Of a stretch of DNA of 16,226 nucleotides, positions 1 to 6,419 are shown one piece after another. How positions within the stretch are numbered: position 1 is the first letter of the stretch; each line of letters starts with the position of its first letter. The stretch is from assembly GCA_026396845.1 (NCBI GenBank), contig JAPLWC010000003.1:1-16226 (forward strand), written 5' to 3'. The notes under the pieces are model-generated. The model saw only the letters and a program-made list of their open reading frames with translations, searched no databases and was not told the origin of the DNA. Made by a program: the position numbers and the translations under genes. Source of the stretch: Candidatus Gottesmanbacteria bacterium. GTDB lineage: Bacteria; Patescibacteriota; Microgenomatia; UBA10105; UBA927.

Positions 1-122
1 ATGGTTAGATAGTTAACAAATATCTATATTTATCAAAATCTAAAAAATCTGATGGAGAAAGTCTTTATATGGATCAATGATATTATAGACCGTCAAAATG
101 TTTTAATTCTTATATAAACTTC

Positions 123-141
123 GTGATTTTTAGAAAGTCAC
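123..141. terminator. Weak hairpin downstream of the defence operon
   Basis: GTGATTTT and AAAGTCAC pair as an 8-bp stem with one T-G wobble around a 3-base loop, about 40 bases past the last gene of the minus-strand operon. No good T-run follows on the minus strand, so a terminator role is only possible. I see no convincing gene in the rest of 1-180, which is AT-rich and has scattered TATAAT-like strings. Confidence 0.3.
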
Positions 142-180
142 AACAACTCAAAGAACCATCCCACGATGTACATTCTTTCG

Positions 181-312
181 TTATTGCTCAACGTCATTAA
201 TACGATTTTCTAGCTCCCTCAGTTTTCTTTCTAGCTCCTCAATCTCCTCGTAAAGATATTTTATTGCTTCATCTTGAGATAGCGACAAAACATAACTCTT
301 TGTGTGCCTCAT
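181..312 (-). CDS. Small coiled-coil protein (43 aa), last gene of the defence operon
   Basis: Too short for usual gene callers but well supported. A perfect SD of ten bases (AGGAGGTGAT at 317-326) stands 4 bases before ATG 310-312, and the frame runs to TAA at 181-183. After a short N-terminus (MRHTKSYVLSLSQDEAIKYL) the protein is a charged helix with a Leu/Ile heptad pattern (YLYEEIEELERKLRELENRI), so a dimeric coiled coil is likely. It begins 25 bases after orf57 and should be on the same transcript as hsdS. The family is not recognised. As an inference, such a helix could bind the conserved helices of HsdS or act as a small regulator. Confidence 0.7.
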   Translation of the reverse strand: MRHTKSYVLSLSQDEAIKYLYEEIEELERKLRELENRINDVEQ

Positions 313-337
313 GGGTATCACCTCCTCTCTGTCAATC

Positions 338-511
338 TCACCATTTTTCTTTTCGCCACACGTATTTATATCCTGGAGTCGCAGGCGGTCTAGGAGGTCG
401 TGGCGCTTCGGGCGCCTTTGGTGGTCTAGGAGGCCTTGGTCCTCTTGGAGCTCTCGGTGGTCGAGGCCCCCAAATGGGATTGTTGTAATCTTTCGTCAAT
501 TTCCACGCCAT
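338..511 (-). CDS. Pro/Arg-rich small protein (57 aa)
   Basis: ATG at 509-511 lies one base after the hsdS stop codon. A GGGGGTG SD inside the last hsdS codons ends 8 bases before it, so it is probably translated by coupling to hsdS. A short N-terminus (MAWKLTKDYNNPIWG) is followed by about 30 residues of PRPPR/PRPPK/APEAP repeats and a basic-aromatic tail (GYKYVWRKEKW). It should be strongly basic and extended (polyproline helix), with no membrane segment. Consecutive prolines suggest dependence on EF-P. The opposite strand has a Gly-rich frame over the same repeats, but it lacks an SD and operon context. Function unknown. Confidence 0.55.
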   Translation of the reverse strand: MAWKLTKDYNNPIWGPRPPRAPRGPRPPRPPKAPEAPRPPRPPATPGYKYVWRKEKW

Positions 512-512
512 T

Positions 513-1862
513 TTAGTCACCCCCTTTCTCTATCATCTCTTCAACTTTTCGCTTCGCTTGTTCGAGTAGTTCTTTCGATTTTTTCCGCGCCTCATGGGAT
601 TTTCGCACCAAATCAGCAATTTTTTGCTGAGTCGGTTTTGGTAATATCGGTAATAATAGTTCCTTAACCTGCTCTGGCCGCCAATGAGCAATAATAGATC
701 CACCAGCATCACGTTCCACTTGCGAATGACCCACTATTGAATTAATACAAAGGGCTATATATTCTGCTTCCATATCTTCTCTTGGTTTTAGCCTTAGTAT
801 TCCGCCAGAAATTATTCCCTCTACGGATTCTTTGAGTACATATGCTATTCCGGGGGTCGCATCTTTCGTCAACAGAATTTCCCCAACTTTTGGCTCGAAT
901 TCATTCTTTAATTTTTCATATAAATCACTATTTAAATATTTTTGATCTTTATCTTCCAGCCCCTGTATCGAAAGACTGCTTACGCGAATAAATAATTTAC
1001 CTTCTTCCTCGTATTTTTCACTCCCGGGTTCGAAACCCTTTTTTATTATCATCATATCTCCCAGTTTTCTACCATTATGTTGGAAAAATTTTTCTTGCAA
1101 TCTTGCGTATTTCGGCTGGAAGTAATCAGCATCCATGCGACCAGCATTTTTCGCATCCGAAAAATTCACCTCAAACGCTAAATCCTCTGCGTTTTGAAAA
1201 TCCGTAAGCCCCAATTCCTGTAAAAGCAATTTTTCAGATTCTAAATATAAAGATTCGCTGTCTGATTTCTGTGCGTAAGATTGCTCCAATAAACCTCTAA
1301 CCTTTTCTTGTTGCTCATCTGAAAAAATTGGTACCACTAAATCTGATAAATCCTTCAAGATGATTCCGGTCTGCACAGCACCAGCAACTTTTCTTTGTAG
1401 TTGATCCTGACCGTAGCGACTCAAAAGAAAACCTGCCAAAAACCACGGGTTTATACCCTTTACATGAAGAATGGCAACCTTACAACTACCCGTAAGCCTC
1501 TCGAAGTCATCTGCCACAATACTGATTAATCCAACCGTACCAACTATTGAAATCAATACGTCTTTCTTTAAAATATGAGACCGCTTAAGTTTCGGAAATA
1601 ACTTATCGGGAATATACATCGGATCACTATCAGAAATAAAAAAATCCTGTAAGTCTTTTCCCCTAAGATACCGAGTGCCAGAATTAACAAATTGTTCTGC
1701 AATAGTTAAATGGTTTCCATCAGTAATCTGAGCTATTTCCGAAAGTGTTTTTCTTGGAAATTTATCAAGTCTATCTGCTGACTCTAAATACTCTGGCTGA
1801 TAATATTCCGCGTCCAGCCGGTTCGCCCCTTCGAGTTGAGATTTTTTGATTATCGAAAACAT
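513..1862 (-). CDS. hsdS: Type I/IIB restriction-modification specificity subunit (HsdS)
   Basis: At 449 aa this has the usual length of a two-domain S subunit, which reads the DNA target for the methyltransferase and nuclease. The halves are internally duplicated: RLDAEYYQPEY near residue 15 and RMDADYFQPKY near residue 243 each open a target-recognition domain (about 35-180 and 265-415). Each domain is followed by a Leu/Lys/Glu-rich conserved helix (about 185-220 and 415-447). The segments VPIFSDEQQEKV and LPILPKPTQQKI are the typical ends of such domains. The gene starts at ATG 1860-1862, 5 bases after the preceding stop, with no clear SD, so translation is probably coupled. Two different recognition domains imply a bipartite, asymmetric target. 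Confidence 0.93.
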   Translation of the reverse strand: MFSIIKKSQLEGANRLDAEYYQPEYLESADRLDKFPRKTLSEIAQITDGNHLTIAEQFVNSGTRYLRGKDLQDFFISDSDPMYIPDKLFPKLKRSHILKKDVLISIVGTVGLISIVADDFERLTGSCKVAILHVKGINPWFLAGFLLSRYGQDQLQRKVAGAVQTGIILKDLSDLVVPIFSDEQQEKVRGLLEQSYAQKSDSESLYLESEKLLLQELGLTDFQNAEDLAFEVNFSDAKNAGRMDADYFQPKYARLQEKFFQHNGRKLGDMMIIKKGFEPGSEKYEEEGKLFIRVSSLSIQGLEDKDQKYLNSDLYEKLKNEFEPKVGEILLTKDATPGIAYVLKESVEGIISGGILRLKPREDMEAEYIALCINSIVGHSQVERDAGGSIIAHWRPEQVKELLLPILPKPTQQKIADLVRKSHEARKKSKELLEQAKRKVEEMIEKGGD

Positions 1863-1867
1863 AATTA

Positions 1868-2515
1868 TTAACTAAAAAAATTACTATCTAAATTTTTCAA
1901 AAAAGACTTTCTTTTCAATTCCATTTCTGATCTTGGAAATATCATGGATACATAAGCGACTGAAAAATTATCCATCAGTTCTTTCTCTTTATCAATTTTT
2001 TGGAAATCTAGTAAATAAAGGTCAATGGCATGAACAAAATCGTTGTAAAAATCTTCTCCATCTAATATAAGATTGGTTTTGTTAATTGGATTAAAAAACT
2101 TCAAATGCATCGAAACTTCTTTTCCTGTAAGCCTAAAACTTATCCCCCATCCTCTATTTTTCCCCAATATATTAATTTCCTTTGGGTAATGAGAATGAAG
2201 AAGTCCGAGACGAAAAATATACCACAGAAAACCACTTATCTTCTTATACTCTGGTCTTGAAAAATACTCTTCCATAAATCTGACGCTATCCTTTGTTGAT
2301 CCTTCATCATTGACTCTTCCATATCTTAATCTGGCGAGACCATCTATCTCTGGAAAAATCATTCTCGGCAATGTCCAAAATCCAGGCTGTTGACTATCTA
2401 TCCAATTACTTTTATCTCTGTAACATTGGATAATCGGCTCTATGTCTCTTTTAGCTGAAAATTTAATTTCAGAAATTATCTTAAGTATTTCGTTCTTTTT
2501 TAAATTATGTTTCAT
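1868..2515 (-). CDS. Unknown protein between hsdM and hsdS; HEPN-like R-X4-H motif
   Basis: 215 aa. The preferred start is ATG 2513-2515, which overlaps the hsdM stop as ATGA and so points to translational coupling; a TTG two codons upstream is the alternative. I do not recognise the family. The protein looks soluble and mostly helical: a long basic N-terminal helix region, then WTLPRMIFPEIDGLARLRYG, then a helix with FRLGLLHSHYPKE containing R102-LGLL-H107, then a beta-like segment (ISFRLTGKEVSMHLKF) and a C-terminal helix. R-X4-6-H is the active-site signature of HEPN ribonucleases. HEPN anticodon nucleases such as PrrC are known inside hsd loci, so a toxin or back-up effector is a reasonable guess. 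A plain accessory subunit is equally open. Confidence 0.6.
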   Translation of the reverse strand: MKHNLKKNEILKIISEIKFSAKRDIEPIIQCYRDKSNWIDSQQPGFWTLPRMIFPEIDGLARLRYGRVNDEGSTKDSVRFMEEYFSRPEYKKISGFLWYIFRLGLLHSHYPKEINILGKNRGWGISFRLTGKEVSMHLKFFNPINKTNLILDGEDFYNDFVHAIDLYLLDFQKIDKEKELMDNFSVAYVSMIFPRSEMELKRKSFLKNLDSNFFS

Positions 2516-4461
2516 TTCCAAAACTCAAATCTTTCCTTCTTTGCAAATTCGATGAATTTGTCAGCGATTTCGCCTAAATCGTGGTCGAGAACTTTACGAA
2601 ACCGTGCATCGTGAATGTAATTTCCGGCAGTATCTTTTTTGTAGACGTAGTCACCAGAGTTATCTTTTCCAGCTTTTTTAGAAACCGCCATAAAGATCGG
2701 GTAATCCTTAAGTAGCTCACCTTCCCGCTTTTGTAAAAATAAAACTGACGTTTTTGTTCCTGTGTGTGGCTTAAAGGTATTACCGTGCAAACCGACAACT
2801 GCCAGTATCCGTGCTTTCCGGAATATCCATTCACGGATATATTCCATATTCGTATTATTGAGAACTCCCTGCGGGAGAACAATCGCAATCCTTCCGCCCG
2901 GCCTTACCGCATCAAGCGAACGTTCAATAAATAAAATATGTCGCTCTACGTTATTACGCAGATGGCTATCTTTTTTCGCTAATTCATATTGACGTAACAG
3001 TCCTTGTTCCGGATTTTCACCGGCAAAAGGCGGATTCGTCATCAAGATATCAAAATTAAGATATCGATAGCTCAACTGGTTCTCTCTCGTATCTTGCGGG
3101 TTGTCCGTCTGGTTCAACAATGGACGAAGCGCCACGCGCGCGTCCTCACTCTCTGCACCTTGCCATTCTCGGGCATCCAGCGAATTGCGCTTAAATATAT
3201 GATGCTTTCCGTCACCAGCGATAAGCATAAGTGCCTGAGAAATACGTCGCATGTTGTCATCAAAATCGATACCAAATAGGTATCGACCCGCATACGCTTT
3301 TTGCGCAGCTTCGGTTTTTAGGTACTGATCCCACACGTGATACATACTGTGAAGAATAAATCCTCCTGATCCGCAGGCCGGATCTATAATGTATTCATCT
3401 GCTTTGGGATTCAACATCTTGACACACATTTTTATCACATGACGGGGAGTAAAATACTGTCCTTTCGTACCTTTTGCAACCTCCGTAATGAGGTACTCAA
3501 ATGCACTATCGATGATTTCATATTCACCTTGTCCGATTTCAAACAAACGGTAGTTTTCCAATAGCGGCACACAGATATTCAACCGATCAGGAGATAGTTT
3601 AATCCGGTCTGACGATTCAAACGTATCCGGCCACTCGCGAGCGGCATTTTTAAATAATTGATTAACAGTTTCATACGTTTTTTCTGGATCGCGATACTTA
3701 CGAAACAAAACCTCTTGATTTTCTCTGCGCTCTCTGGCGAGTTTCTCATCAAAAAGCTTTGCGTAAATAATTTTAAATATCTCCTCAAATACGTTTGCGC
3801 CGGATCCAGCAAGAGCAAGTTCCTCTATTCGCTTCACTATCTCCACAAAATCAAATTTTGGTGACAAATTGCTCCATTTTTTCTTAATCTCAAAAAGATC
3901 ATCGATGGTTTGATCTACTCGAGGAAGATCACTTAATGTATCCTGGTATTCTTTCGGATACGGACGATATAAAATGACGCGGTCTTTGCCGTTTGACCAC
4001 ACTCCTATCTCAGAGCCTTCTGATGAAAGATAGCTTTTGAGCTGTTCAACGCCCTTTTTCCCATCCGGGCTTTTTACCTCAACGATAATAAATGGTGTGA
4101 TTTTGTCCTTTTTGTAAACTACGATGTCTGCCGCTTTTGCATGGATTTCTCGACCAAAATGAATACTTTTTTCCGTATCTATCCGATCAAGCGGATATCC
4201 ATACTGCGTATGCAATTTATAAAGCCAGAGTTGGCGGACAATTTCTTCGGGCCTCCCTTTTTGTTTAGTTTCATCGAAAACCAATTTTCTGTTACCCGAC
4301 CTTAAATCTTTAATCGTAAATATCCCACGCTCTTCCTCTCGAATGTCCAATACTTCGGAAAATGTGATCCCTTCAAATTCTTTCAGACCATAGGCTATAG
4401 ATGCATCACCAAAAACTTTATCAATAATCTCACTAACCCTATTTGGTTTTATAGTTGGCAT
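2512..4461 (-). CDS. hsdM: Nuclease-methyltransferase fusion: HsdR_N-like domain plus HsdM N6-adenine methylase
   Basis: 649 aa. Residues about 65-170 form an HSDR_N-type PD-(D/E)XK nuclease domain: E72/E73, D112 in AADIVV, E128-V-K130 in the VEVKSP motif, then GVEQLKSYL and GVWSNG. Residues about 205-640 are an HsdM-type methyltransferase with the AdoMet site DPACGSGGF (360-368) and catalytic NPPF (476-479) after DILMT; QYFTPRHV just before is also typical. It would methylate adenine-N6 with HsdS and may also cut, as in the A subunit of BcgI. No DEAD-box translocase gene is visible. An AGGAGGT SD (4464-4470) abuts the lexA stop and leaves only 3 bases before ATG. Nuclease activity is inferred from motifs. 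Confidence 0.93.
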   Translation of the reverse strand: MPTIKPNRVSEIIDKVFGDASIAYGLKEFEGITFSEVLDIREEERGIFTIKDLRSGNRKLVFDETKQKGRPEEIVRQLWLYKLHTQYGYPLDRIDTEKSIHFGREIHAKAADIVVYKKDKITPFIIVEVKSPDGKKGVEQLKSYLSSEGSEIGVWSNGKDRVILYRPYPKEYQDTLSDLPRVDQTIDDLFEIKKKWSNLSPKFDFVEIVKRIEELALAGSGANVFEEIFKIIYAKLFDEKLARERRENQEVLFRKYRDPEKTYETVNQLFKNAAREWPDTFESSDRIKLSPDRLNICVPLLENYRLFEIGQGEYEIIDSAFEYLITEVAKGTKGQYFTPRHVIKMCVKMLNPKADEYIIDPACGSGGFILHSMYHVWDQYLKTEAAQKAYAGRYLFGIDFDDNMRRISQALMLIAGDGKHHIFKRNSLDAREWQGAESEDARVALRPLLNQTDNPQDTRENQLSYRYLNFDILMTNPPFAGENPEQGLLRQYELAKKDSHLRNNVERHILFIERSLDAVRPGGRIAIVLPQGVLNNTNMEYIREWIFRKARILAVVGLHGNTFKPHTGTKTSVLFLQKREGELLKDYPIFMAVSKKAGKDNSGDYVYKKDTAGNYIHDARFRKVLDHDLGEIADKFIEFAKKERFEFWK

Positions 4462-4470
4462 ATACCTCCT

Positions 4471-5112
4471 TTATTTCACCGCTTTCCAGTAACCCTCTTT
4501 TAATACGGAAATCACGCGACCGACGAGTCTCATTTTATCCGTTGCAGGAATGACTGAGTATTTTGGATTTTCTGGCCTCAGATAAACGTATGGCGGCTGA
4601 TCATCGGAAATGAAACGCTTAATCGTCCTTTCGCCATCAATATCCGCAAGTACGATATGTCCGGATATAAACTCTTTCTCACTTTTAACTAACACGACAT
4701 CTCCATCATCGATACCAGCATTAATCATGGAATCGCCGTGAATTTTCAACAAAAAAACTTCTTCCCGCAAAAGTGCGGCATCTGACGACACTTGTTGCCA
4801 CTCACCGGATATTTCAATAGGGTCTATCGGGGCTCCAGCACTGGTAATTCCTAAAAATGCCGCGAGCGTAGGCTTCCCTAATGCTTCATATCCCAATGGT
4901 AATAGGGTAATCCCCCTTGCCGCTGACGCGTTACTTTTAAGAAATCCTTTTTTCTCAAGTTTACTTAATAAATCAATAACTGATTGGTTAGAAGAAACAC
5001 CGAGGCTCTCACGCATCTCTTCAAATGTTGGCGGGTAGCCCTCATTCTTTATATAACGGTAAAGAATGGAAAGCATGTCCTTCTGACGCTTGGTGATCGG
5101 CAGGTTTTCCAT
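4471..5112 (-). CDS. lexA: LexA-type repressor / S24 peptidase, first gene of the restriction operon
   Basis: 213 aa, the full length of LexA. Residues 1-70 are a winged helix-turn-helix of the LexA DNA-binding type (ITKRQKDMLSILYRYIKNEG, PPTFEEMRESLGVSS). Residues 85-210 are the S24 self-cleavage domain: cleavage bond A92-G93 (TSAGAP), nucleophile S128 (HGDSM) and general base K165 (ERTIKRF). All catalytic parts are present, so RecA-triggered self-cleavage is expected. Only 9 bases separate it from hsdM, so it is probably co-transcribed with the restriction genes and may control them. It may be the genome's SOS regulator or a dedicated one; the window alone cannot decide. Confidence 0.92.
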   Translation of the reverse strand: MENLPITKRQKDMLSILYRYIKNEGYPPTFEEMRESLGVSSNQSVIDLLSKLEKKGFLKSNASAARGITLLPLGYEALGKPTLAAFLGITSAGAPIDPIEISGEWQQVSSDAALLREEVFLLKIHGDSMINAGIDDGDVVLVKSEKEFISGHIVLADIDGERTIKRFISDDQPPYVYLRPENPKYSVIPATDKMRLVGRVISVLKEGYWKAVK

Positions 5113-5118
5113 GCTTTT

Positions 5119-5147
5119 ATGCTACCCGACTATTTATTCTGGGTCAA
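5119..5147 (-). promoter_or_regulatory. Promoter of the lexA-hsd operon
   Basis: On the minus strand TTGACC (5142-5147) and TAGCAT (5119-5124) are 17 bases apart. The -10 lies 6 bases before the lexA ATG, which predicts a leaderless transcript. A loose dyad ACCC-N13-GGGT (5124-5144) covers the spacer and is a candidate LexA operator. It is not the classical Gram-positive or E. coli SOS box. Confidence 0.55.
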
Positions 5148-5218
5148 CTAGAAATATATAGATCAAATGATATCAACTTACCCCTCTAAACTTGAAATTC
5201 ACTGAAAAGTCCGGGTAG

Positions 5219-5348
5219 GATATATACTGGAGATATGAGGAGGAAAAAGAAGAACACAATTCCGCGGTGGCCCAGCTCTTCGCGAAGGGCTGGGTGGAAG
5301 AAGCTGCTGGTGATGACACTAGTGGCGGGGAAGATCAACAATGGGTAA
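5219..5348 (+). pseudogene. Broken duplicate of the SNase gene start (promoter plus about 36 codons)
   Basis: GATATATACTGGA at 5219-5231 is identical to the promoter at 6404-6416. The frame from ATG 5235 begins MRRKKKNTIPRW, against MAKKKKSTIPRW in the SNase at 6420. It then has nine extra residues made by a 27-base insertion, rejoins the match at KKLLV, and loses it within a few codons, stopping at TAA 5346-5348. The nuclease domain is absent. The layout TATACT-6 bases-ATG is retained, so the piece could still be transcribed and might make a 37-aa basic peptide. The likely history is partial duplication, or loss of a second SNase gene by deletion. Confidence 0.7.
5271..5294. repeat. 24-bp palindrome inserted in the SNase remnant
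   Basis: CCCAGC-T-CTTCGCGAAG-G-GCTGGG is self-complementary over 24 bases apart from one T/G pair. It sits exactly where the remnant departs from the intact gene. GTGG occurs on both sides (5267-5270 and 5294-5297), consistent with a 27-base insertion that duplicated a short target. No second copy was noticed in this window. Confidence 0.65.
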
Positions 5349-5394
5349 ATCTTTACTATTAGGCATATGAAATATTCTCTTTTTATCTTCTTAT

Positions 5395-5424
5395 TTGACA
5401 ATAGAATGGTCTTTTCTCTATACT
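5395..5424 (+). promoter_or_regulatory. Strong promoter of a putative small RNA
   Basis: TTGACA (5395-5400) is a perfect -35 and TATACT (5419-5424) is one base from consensus; the spacer is 18 bases. No downstream plus-strand coding frame follows. Transcription should start near 5431, exactly where the pairing region begins. Confidence 0.7.
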
Positions 5425-5430
5425 GTATTT

Positions 5431-5528
5431 GATACTTCATTTTGAGCAATCCGTTTAATAAGACGTGCGAAGTTCGCACTTCCTTAAATGGATAGTTAGA
5501 GCGGATTGCTTCGAGTGAAGTATTTTTT
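5431..5528 (+). ncRNA. Putative structured small RNA, about 97 nt, family unknown
   Basis: The two ends pair: ATACTTCA (5432-5439) with TGAAGTAT (5516-5523). After a small internal loop, AGCAATCCG (5445-5453) pairs with CGGATTGCT (5502-5510). TTTAA (5454-5458) then pairs with TTAAA (5484-5488), and GTGCGA/TCGCAC (5465-5479) makes the tip. A 13-base single-stranded bulge, 5489-5501, lies on the 3' side between the second and third helices. The RNA ends in a T6 run, and a near-consensus promoter stands directly upstream. Its last 33 bases are antisense to the 3' end of the DUF3800 gene. It does not match the conserved parts of SRP RNA, tmRNA or 5S rRNA that I know. Confidence 0.6.
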
Positions 5529-6239
5529 GTTGCAGATATCCTGAATTTTACCAATCACAGGCTTAACTAATTCATAACACTCTCTATTATCTCGTTCAAA
5601 CACCTGATATACCGCATGAGCGATATAATCAGCAATTTGTAACCCACCATGGGTGTAATGGGGGTTATGGTGATAATGTAATGTAAGATTTGCGTTCAGT
5701 TGAGGATGATTTTGAAGATAATCAAGTCGTACTTTTTCAACTTCTACCTCTAGCTCCTGGCGAAGTTTAAGTTTGCTGTCTTTTCTGCTAAAAATAATTT
5801 CTGTACTTTGTACCTGATGACAGAGATTTTTGATAAGTTGTCCTGCCATAACGCCATACATTTTCCCGGGACTACGCTTGAGAGGCTCATAACAAAGTAA
5901 TTTTTCCACCACAAGTACATCTACTTTCACTTTCAATGTTGTGATGAAAGAATAAAACTTTTTCTTTACCTCAAAATAATCGGTCTGCGCATGAAATGTA
6001 TCAAGCGTGTAAGCGGAAGAAAAAATCGTTGTGAGTTTTTTGTCTTTCAAAAGAGAAAGCCGAAATTCCGTCACTTGCTGTTGAAGCTCTAGTTGATTCT
6101 CTGATCTCACAGCCGCTAGCACCAAAAAGTTTGAGGCAAACCCTTTGGTAACCAGGTTTTCTCCTTTTGAGGAATAGACTTCTGGTTTTCCGGATTCATC
6201 AACAAAAAGCCATTGATTCGCGACCACTTTCGATTTCAC
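5496..6239 (-). CDS. DUF3800 family protein
   Basis: 247 aa, starting at GTG 6237-6239. The N-terminal LFVDESG (D14-E15-S16-G17) and C-terminal GGLQIADYIAHAVY (D204) are the two acidic signatures of DUF3800, a family with a predicted RNase H-like fold whose acidic residues would bind metal. The middle has the usual FHAQTDYFE and an EKLLCYEPLK stretch. It is soluble, with no signal peptide. Such genes are frequent in accessory and defence regions, but no biochemical role is assigned here. It stands alone, between a small-RNA gene that overlaps its 3' end antisense and a 180-base divergent gap. Upstream are two direct copies of TTGTTTAC (6256-6272) that could be an operator. No good SD was seen. 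Confidence 0.85.
   Translation of the reverse strand: MKSKVVANQWLFVDESGKPEVYSSKGENLVTKGFASNFLVLAAVRSENQLELQQQVTEFRLSLLKDKKLTTIFSSAYTLDTFHAQTDYFEVKKKFYSFITTLKVKVDVLVVEKLLCYEPLKRSPGKMYGVMAGQLIKNLCHQVQSTEIIFSRKDSKLKLRQELEVEVEKVRLDYLQNHPQLNANLTLHYHHNPHYTHGGLQIADYIAHAVYQVFERDNRECYELVKPVIGKIQDICNKKYFTRSNPL
5516..5528 (+). terminator. 3' end of the small RNA with T6 run
   Basis: The 3' strand of the closing stem (TGAAGTAT) runs straight into T-rich sequence (5523-5528). Paired with 5432-5439 it would act as a long-range, AT-rich intrinsic terminator. It lies inside the last codons of the opposing DUF3800 gene. Confidence 0.45.
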
Positions 6240-6355
6240 AATGATCTTCTTTCTTTGTTTACGTTGTTTACTTTATTTTACATCTGCCTTGCGCTTTCCG
6301 CCATCCCTCATCATTCAAATTGAATACTCCCCTCACGCACAAAAACTAATAAAAA

Positions 6356-6383
6356 TGAATAGAGAATCGTGAATAGTGAATAG
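6356..6383. repeat. Four tandem 7-bp TGAATAG repeats
   Basis: The units are TGAATAG, AGAATCG, TGAATAG and TGAATAG, directly upstream of the -35 of the SNase promoter. The same heptamer type recurs as five units at 12481-12515. No coding frame uses either strand convincingly. Confidence 0.7.
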
Positions 6384-6413
6384 CAGACAGGGCAAACTCC
6401 TTCGATATATACT
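6384..6413 (+). promoter_or_regulatory. Promoter of the SNase-like gene
   Basis: CAGACA (6384-6389), an 18-base spacer, then TATACT (6408-6413), 6 bases before ATG 6420. This predicts a leaderless mRNA. The -10 region is duplicated in the remnant at 5219. Confidence 0.6.
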
Positions 6414-6419
6414 GGAACT

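Noticed and set aside
264..488. Plus-strand Gly-rich frame (GGLGGRG repeats)
   Set aside because: Mirror of the Pro/Arg repeats of the minus-strand 57-aa gene, which has the SD and operon position; the plus frame has neither.
5431..5528. attC-like recombination site or SRP/5S/tmRNA
   Set aside because: There is no integrase or cassette context, none of the conserved bases of those RNAs, and a promoter and T-run favour an independent small RNA.
5186..5554. Minus-strand 122-aa frame
   Set aside because: It overlaps the DUF3800 3' end, runs against the small RNA and crosses the SNase remnant in antisense; the hydrophobic stretches come from reversed Lys codons.
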